A DNA stretch of 64,000 nt from Rhea pennata (lineage: Eukaryota; Chordata; Aves; Rheiformes; Rheidae), in the NCBI RefSeq assembly GCF_028389875.1, contig NW_026907680.1:992001-1056000 (forward strand). The letters run 5' to 3'. The translations under genes were made by a program, and so were the position numbers. The notes beneath the pieces are model-generated. The model made no database searches, was not told the DNA's origin, and was given only the letters and a program-made list of their open reading frames with translations. Shown piece after piece: positions 58,001 through 64,000 of this stretch; the stretch's first letter is position 1, and every line of letters starts with the position of its first letter.

Positions 58001-59044
58001 CCAGGGGAAGCCGAGGTTTCAGTCTGCCTTCTTACCAGCAACAGAGGCCTCCTCGTGGCTGAGGCCGTGAAGATCCACAAGGTTGCTTGAGAGGCGAAAT
58101 GCGGGTCTCTGAACAGTCAGAGGACTTTTCTTGCCAGCAATGACTTGTTTTGTAGCAACGCTGAAGTTGCCAAGGGGAATAATTCTCACATCCTGCAGGC
58201 AGAGAAGTAGAGAGAAGCCTTAGAAGCATGGGAGACAGACAAAGAGAGAGTTGTTCTCCAAGCATGGCCACGGTGCTAGGTGCCCTGCCCATGGCTGGCA
58301 TGCAAAGGGGCAAGACAGAGCCTTCTGGAAAGCTTGGCGGAAGCCCTGGAGAACTCCCTGAGAAGGCCATTCCCCATAGTTTCCTCCCCCTCCTCCTCAG
58401 CCTCCAAAGGCAACGTTGCCGCCCCTCCAGCACACGAAGAAAAGGCTTTCCCAGAACGGCTCTCTTTCTGGCCTTGCACTCTGCCAGGATCTCCAGAGAG
58501 GGCCCAGAAAGCCTCCCACCCTTCCAGCAACCACAGCTGCACTGCACATTGGGCACCTCCCTTTTGGGAGAAGTCGGTCTGGGGCACAGCTGTCATTTGC
58601 AGCATGCTTCTGCAGGGAAGTTGCTTCTGCTTGGAGAGGAGGGGCAGGACTATTGCGGCCCATGGCCCCGAGGGGTCAGTGCTGCTGCCAGCATGGGTAT
58701 GGGAGGGGAGGGAGAGGATGGCACACCCACCTTGTTCAGCACCAGCTTCTTCTGGATGTAGTTGGAGACACCCTCCCAGATGGGCACGGCCACTGCAAAG
58801 CAAGGCAAAGACACGTCATGCCCCCTGCACCACAAGGCACCATCAGCGGAGGACCCTTGGGGCACCCCCAGCCTGCCCAGGCTCCCCAAAGCCCCCGGGC
58901 ATCTACAGCCCATCTTGGCGCTCAGCCTCTCGACAGCGATCCTGGGCAAGGAGGTCGCGAAGGCCTTACCCCGCAGGGGGATGACGGGCACCCGCTGCTC
59001 ACGCTGCGTGGCGCGGCACTTGTGGGGCTGCCGTGACCCCCGCA
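55057..59044 (-). CDS. CCDC81-like gene, HU-domain exons
   Basis: Seven minus-strand exons splice in phase: 58970-59044 (uncertain), 58731-58792, 58036-58192, 56996-57240, 56265-56350, 55446-55543 and 55057-55162. The core matches the CCDC81 HU-like domains. The first is VPIWEGVSNYIQKKLVLNK-DVRIIPLGNFSV, then VQRPAFRLSSNLVDLHGLSH. The second is NGKNVALLFKGIGVLLIEGK, then EVTMWFYRGFLRRL. The short 86-nt exon MPEMRHSVLAS...LIVFP follows, as in CCDC81, then YVLESAPPRPSVGAVKPTWE and HVSGQRLLQRERQPESKVV. CCDC81 is a ciliary/centrosomal coiled-coil protein. Its bacterial-HU-related domain is thought to act in protein recruitment. The start codon was not found upstream of 59044. Downstream, the gene passes into tandem duplicates of its own exons, so the 3' end is unclear. 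The spliced core is intact and probably functional or very recently so. Confidence 0.75.
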
Positions 59045-59419
59045 CTGGGGAGGTCCTGGGGCAGGGATAACCCCACCGGGGGACCGGCTGGGCTGGGTGC
59101 TGCGGCTGCACTCAGCCAGGCCATGGCCCCATGCTGGAAACCTGGCTGCGAGGGGAGGGGGGCAGTGGGGCACTGCACCAGCCTCCACCCATGGCGACAC
59201 AGCACAGGCTGCGGCTCCTGCTGCCCCCAGTGCAAGGAAGTGCTGAGAACGGACCGATGGCAGGGAAACCTCCAGCAAGGCCTTGGCAGGCAGCAAAGCC
59301 CTGGCTCAGTGCCGAAGGAGAAGTTTCTTCCTGCCAGGCGTGGGCAGCTGGTGCATCCTGCCTCTGGGAATGTCCCCCAGAGCCCCCAGATGATGCCACA
59401 CACGGGTCTGTGTCTCTCC
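59045..59419. other. Upstream flank of the CCDC81-like gene
   Basis: A first coding exon with an ATG should lie here or beyond, but no candidate is convincing. At 59420 the direct repeat begins. Confidence 0.5.
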
Positions 59420-62400
59420 ACATTGCCCAGGGAGAGCTCGCAGGCTCTTGCGCATGCCCTGGATCACCTCTGGCACCTCTGGTGTCACCCAGTGTTTCCA
59501 CGGCAGCAGCTGACTCCCACCTTCCACCACCTTGGACTGGAAATGGGAGGGGGGACAAGGAGCTCGCACACTTCTGTGCACCTCTTTTGGGCACACGGCA
59601 GCTTAAGCAGGATGAATCCCACAACCGTCCTGGGGGTTGGTGGCGTGCATGGGATGGAGGTGTCTGCCCCACCACCTGGAGGGCTTCTCCCCAAAGAAAT
59701 GAGGGGCCCAGGCTGACTCAGCTCACTCACTCCCCGAAGCCTGGGGAAATGACTTCCCTGCTGGGTGCAGGAGCAGCTCCTCTGCCAGGAGCCGCAGTGC
59801 TGAGGGCACTGCCTGCCCGTGCTGAGCTGAGCTGAGACAAAACGGAGGGAAGCTCCGGACGCTCAGGAGGGAGGCAGCAGCTGAGAGCTCCTTCTGGCAG
59901 AAATGGGCAGAGCCCTTCCAGTGGGAAGTCTCTGGCTGCAGGGCAGTGCTGCTGAGCTGCTCGCGGGGTCCTGGAGACCTCGCGCAGGTGATGGTTGAGG
60001 CCATCTTTCCAGAGAGCTCTCTCGGTGGAGCAGCTGGTGCTTTAGGGCAGGGACTTGCTGCCACAGTGTCCGAGGGACAGGGCGGCACGGCTTCCTTCTG
60101 CCGGGGAGGGTGTAGGGCTGTGCGAGCAGGGCGTGCGTGCAGCCAGGTGTGCCCAGGGCTGTGCCTGAGAGCAGTGTCCTGGGAGGTCAGGGTGCCCAGG
60201 GCCATGCCTCTGCCACCTGCCTTGGTCAGCACTCAGCCCGCCTGGGCAACTGCCTGCAGCGCTGCGTGGAGAAGCCATGGTGGGAAGTAGCAGCCCACAG
60301 AAGGGCAGGATCTTGCTGTCCCAGATCAGAGGCTGTGTGGGGCAAGGCTGCTCAGAGCTGCTGCTCAGCCCCAGGAACTTGCCCGGAGGAAAGTCAAGGC
60401 AGGGACCACTCCACAGGGAAGGAGGTTTCCTGAGTGTTGGCTTTCTGTTCCACGCTGTTGTTTTGGGGGAAGGGAAAAGGAGGTGCCAAGGCTGGAGAAG
60501 AGCTGGAGACTGGGGAGGCTGCTGAGGGGTCAGCAGGTCTGTGGGGAAGCTCAGAAAGTGCTTTTGCCCCTGCTCTGCCCACGCACAGCAGCAGCAGCAG
60601 CAGCAGCTCTGCTGGCCCCAGGAGCCTTTGTGGCAGCTGCTCCTTGGCACCTGCCAAGAGGTGGGTGCCCCAAGGCAGTGCCCTGCTGCCGGGAGGGCTC
60701 TCTGGGGCACAGCGAAGTGCCCCAGAAGTGGGCTGGGGTCTGTTGGCTAAGGCAGGCAATAGACATGGGAGAGGGCATTTGGTGCTGGCAGGAAAAGCAG
60801 CAGGCGGTGGAGCCATGGTGCGAGAAGGGGAGGAAGGCAGAACAGAAGTGCGGTGGGAGGGAGAATTAGGGAATTTAGCTCTCTTCTCCTCCATTGCAGA
60901 TGTTTTCCTCCCAGAAAACCCCACATGGCCTCTGCCAGCCCGCAGAGCCTCTGCCCCACAGGCCCCAGGGCCAGGCCAGGCACTGCCTTCTCTGCAGACA
61001 GACCTCTGGCTGAGGAGAGAGTCCGATTCCAACGAGATGTTACTCCAGCCTAGGCCTCTCTTGCAAAGGCTGGAGCAGCAGCAAGTACATGGAGGTTCTG
61101 CTTGCAAACTGCAGCTCACTAAGTGCTTGAGGTCAGTGTTCTGAGAGCTGCTGGTGCTTCAGCACAGTCTTTCTAGCACAGGCTGGAACAACAGCAAGTA
61201 GGTGCAGAACAGCCAAAAATGCACTGATTGCCCCAACAGGGTCTTCTTCCAGCAGCCTGGGGCCTGGGAGCTTCCTCAGCCAGACGCAGGAGACACAAAG
61301 CCTTTGCCTGCTTGGTCCTTCCAGAAGCACACCCCCACCTTGGCCTGAAAGCACACCGTCAACCTGTGGCAGGGCCAGATGCAGCTCCTTGCTTGGCTTC
61401 TCTCTTCCTCTTCAAAGCACTTCTGCTGGGCTTCTTCTCACCTCCGCAGGGCAAGGAGATGTGGCTTTCAGCGACCTCTCTCTTGCCTCTCCTTCCTGAC
61501 CAAGAGCTGTTAGCTCACAGCCTGCCCCGGTGCATGCAAAGTTCAGATGTGGTCATTTACTCCCCAAGAGGCCTTACTCCTCCTGCAGCAAATACCCTCT
61601 GGCACTTTATTGCCCAGCCATTCCCTGTGCTTTGGTCCTTCTGTAGCTCTTATTTGGGGAGCCTATAACATGGAGAGGAATGAGTGGTTCTGGTTTTGGT
61701 TTGTTTGAAAAGATTGATCCCTACCAGAAGCAAGCAAGGCAGAAAGACATCTTGGGCTGGCTTTTTCCTCCAGACCACGTTTGTCACAGCAGAGAGTCAG
61801 CTGCCCGTATGGGAGCATGATTTGGATCGGAAAAGGGTACGGGAACTCCTCATCACAAAGGCCTTAAGCCATACTGGGGAGCCAAAGTCCTCAGGTAAAG
61901 CCCACAATTTTCTCAGCCTGGTCTTCAAGTACGGCCTCAGAACACAAGTGGGCCTCTTGGCATGCTGGGCTGCCACCTTCAGCAGGAGCTCTCCTGGACG
62001 GGCTGAGTTCTTGCTTTTCTCTTTACTCATACAATTTCAAGAAGAAAACAAGAACTCCCCAGCAGTGTCCCCGGCCACACTGAGATGACTGTGGCTCCTA
62101 ATGGCTCCATTCGCAGAAGGGCCCAGGAAGAGTCTGCATAGGTATTGTCAGAGAAGGAAAGCTCCTCAGATCCATTGGAGATGTGGGCCTTCCACTCGTG
62201 TATGCAGTGTGCTTCCCAGGCTCTGACAAAGGAAAGGGATGGGCGGAGGAGGAGGGCAAACTGGTTCCTCTGGAGTCCCTGCTTTGTGACAGGACCTATT
62301 TCAAAGCACGGAGATCATCAGAGAGGTCCTTTTTGCTCCAGGATCTTTTCCTCACCCAGCACTGTGATTTGTTTCTCTACAGCTTTCAACATTTGCTGGC

Positions 62401-64000
62401 GTGTCCACAAACCTATTGCCTAACACTAGCATTTTTGAATGTCATCCCGTGCTGACTGGGAGCAATGTCATTTATTGGCTTCTGAGACTATCTGATTGTG
62501 CTCGATGCAGGAAGACACTGAGGGTCTTCTTGGTTGGTTTACATAGTCCTGTAGAGGAGTTTCCCTGGAAAAAAAGGAAGTTTCGACAGGGCAAGTGGTA
62601 CCCGTGTGTGTGTTTGTGTATGCATATACATCTCCATCGAGAAGGCTCAGCAGAAAGCGGCTAAAAGATTTGTCCTCCATAAAACTGCCTTTCTGAGCTG
62701 TGAAGGAAGATGGGATGCTTGGAGACAGAGAGACCTGCAGGGGTCCAGGTTGGCCAATGGTGTAAGTAGATATGGTCAGTGGGTTTTCTGAAAACGTGTG
62801 GGGCATATCACAGAATCACAGAATGGGTAAGGTTGGAAGGGACCTCAGGGGATCATCTTGTCCTACCTCCCTGCTCAAGCAGGGTCACCTCGATCATGTT
62901 AGACAGGGTTGCATCTGGGCAGGGTCTGAATCTCTCCAGAGGAGGAGACTCCACAATGTCTCTGGGAAACCTCTCCCAGTGCTCGATCACTCTCACAGGG
63001 AAGAAATTCCTCCTCATATTGAGGCGGAGCTTCCGCTGGTTCAGTTTGTGCCCGTTGCCTCTTGTCCTGTTGCATGGCACTAGTGAAAAGAGTTCGGCCC
63101 CATCCCTTTGATGGGGATATCCAGTGGAATTTCCTTCACTCTCTTTCAAGAGCATGTTGAGTGATAATCAAACACAAAAAATCAAATGTCTTCCTCTGTG
63201 TGGGCCCCTTTCATTTTGAGTTCCTCTGAGGGCTTTACATCTCTCTACATTTTTGCACCGTCCACTCCCATGTACTATTTATTTCCACAAACGCTTTGGG
63301 CTACGTGTGCTGAAAAACTAACACTGGGTTTTTTTTTTCCCCCTCTCCCAGGTGCAGGTGAAGTTGGAAGTACATGTGTTGGCTTCCATGCATCTACTGA
63401 AGGATCTGCAGCAAATGCCACTTTCCAGGGCAGTACAGAGGCATTGTGATATTCTGAGCAGAAAGGATGTGACCGGCACAAAATACAATGCAATGCTGGT
63501 GAAAAATATTTGCTTTACACAGCACGGTAATGGTTTCCCACTAAGTGGTCTGGCTGTGAGAAATCCTTGCAGCAGTCTGAACCTAAACTCCAAGGGGTTT
63601 CAAAAACTGCCAGGCACACTGCACTTCCCTCTAACAAGCCTGCAGGGATATGGAGCATGTCTGGCACAGTAAAGTCCATGTCCCTTCTCGTGCGAGTAAC
63701 CAACTGGCTAACCTTTCTTCTGCAGCTTGATGGAGCTGCCTAAGTATTTTGTATGGAAGCACACGTGTGGTCTTGCTCAAGTCAGGTGCTGCCTTTTAGC
63801 CAAAGCAGTCCCTCTGCTCCCTTCCATTCTCTTCCGGCTACAGACATGTAGCATTTTTAGCGTTCTCTTAGCACTGAGCACATTGCTCCTGGATCTGTTC
63901 TGTGTCCCCTACTTCAGTCCTCCTGCACTGGAAAACCCTCCAGTGCAGCCCAGCATGGCCACTGGCAGGCACAAGGCTTTGATGCTGAGTGTGAGGGCAC
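59420..64000. repeat. Direct repeat, copy 2 (same as 1-4581)
   Basis: This copies the first 4581 bases in order and orientation, and runs to the window end, so its true length is unknown. It includes the CR1 tail (62810-63139) and the CAG run (60586-60606). It places the window start in the 5' flank of another, presumably identical, CCDC81-like unit to the left. Confidence 0.95.
62810..63139 (-). mobile_element. CR1 LINE 3' tail (third copy)
   Basis: This is the identical counterpart of 3391-3720 at offset 59,419. Confidence 0.9.

Overview
The window reads as nuclear DNA of a bird. It carries CR1 LINE tails ending in the typical short terminal repeat, an intact 15-exon TMEM209 gene close to the human protein in sequence and length, small GT-AG introns, and an env-less gammaretrovirus-like provirus. 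It also has GC minisatellites and heavy segmental duplication. I ran no alignments; identities are judged by eye.

Layout. Bases 1-4581 recur at 59420-64000 at a constant offset of 59,419 with only about seven substitutions seen. A CR1 (4870-5640) follows. Next, on the minus strand, come two exons that look like the linker and CARD exons of an ASC/PYCARD- or NLRP1-type gene (5741-6369), and then a GC minisatellite. From 7617 to 9614 lies a minus-strand fragment of a CCDC81-like gene (cassette exons A, C, B and a Ser/Gly/Arg-rich last exon). A plus-strand fragment of the same family (11313-16737) is interrupted by about 3.8 kb carrying a 3'-truncated CAX/VNX1-type cation/proton exchanger gene on the minus strand (12155-15520).

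TMEM209 occupies about 18.5-32.1 kb on the plus strand. It has two tandem CpG-rich promoters 760 bp apart, both with CRE and CCAAT boxes, preceded by a 51-bp minisatellite of GGCAAC motifs. The provirus (33512-40194, minus strand) abuts an inverted copy of 1737-4810 (40195-43275). A CR1 (43790-44210) follows, and then an inverted copy of 15938-17893 (44100-45940). From 59.0 to 45.25 kb the minus strand carries a CCDC81-like gene with intact HU-type domain exons, then a tandem array of about 1.6-kb units with exons A, C and B, and finally the Ser/Gly/Arg-rich terminal exon.

How it fits together. TMEM209 is a conserved single-copy gene embedded in a recently duplicated, inverted and recombined neighbourhood built from a CCDC81-like exon family, with CAX, CARD and proviral pieces at or near the breakpoints. 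The most interesting material is the in-frame exon cassette array with its low-complexity terminal exon, and the ASC-like CARD exons in a bird.
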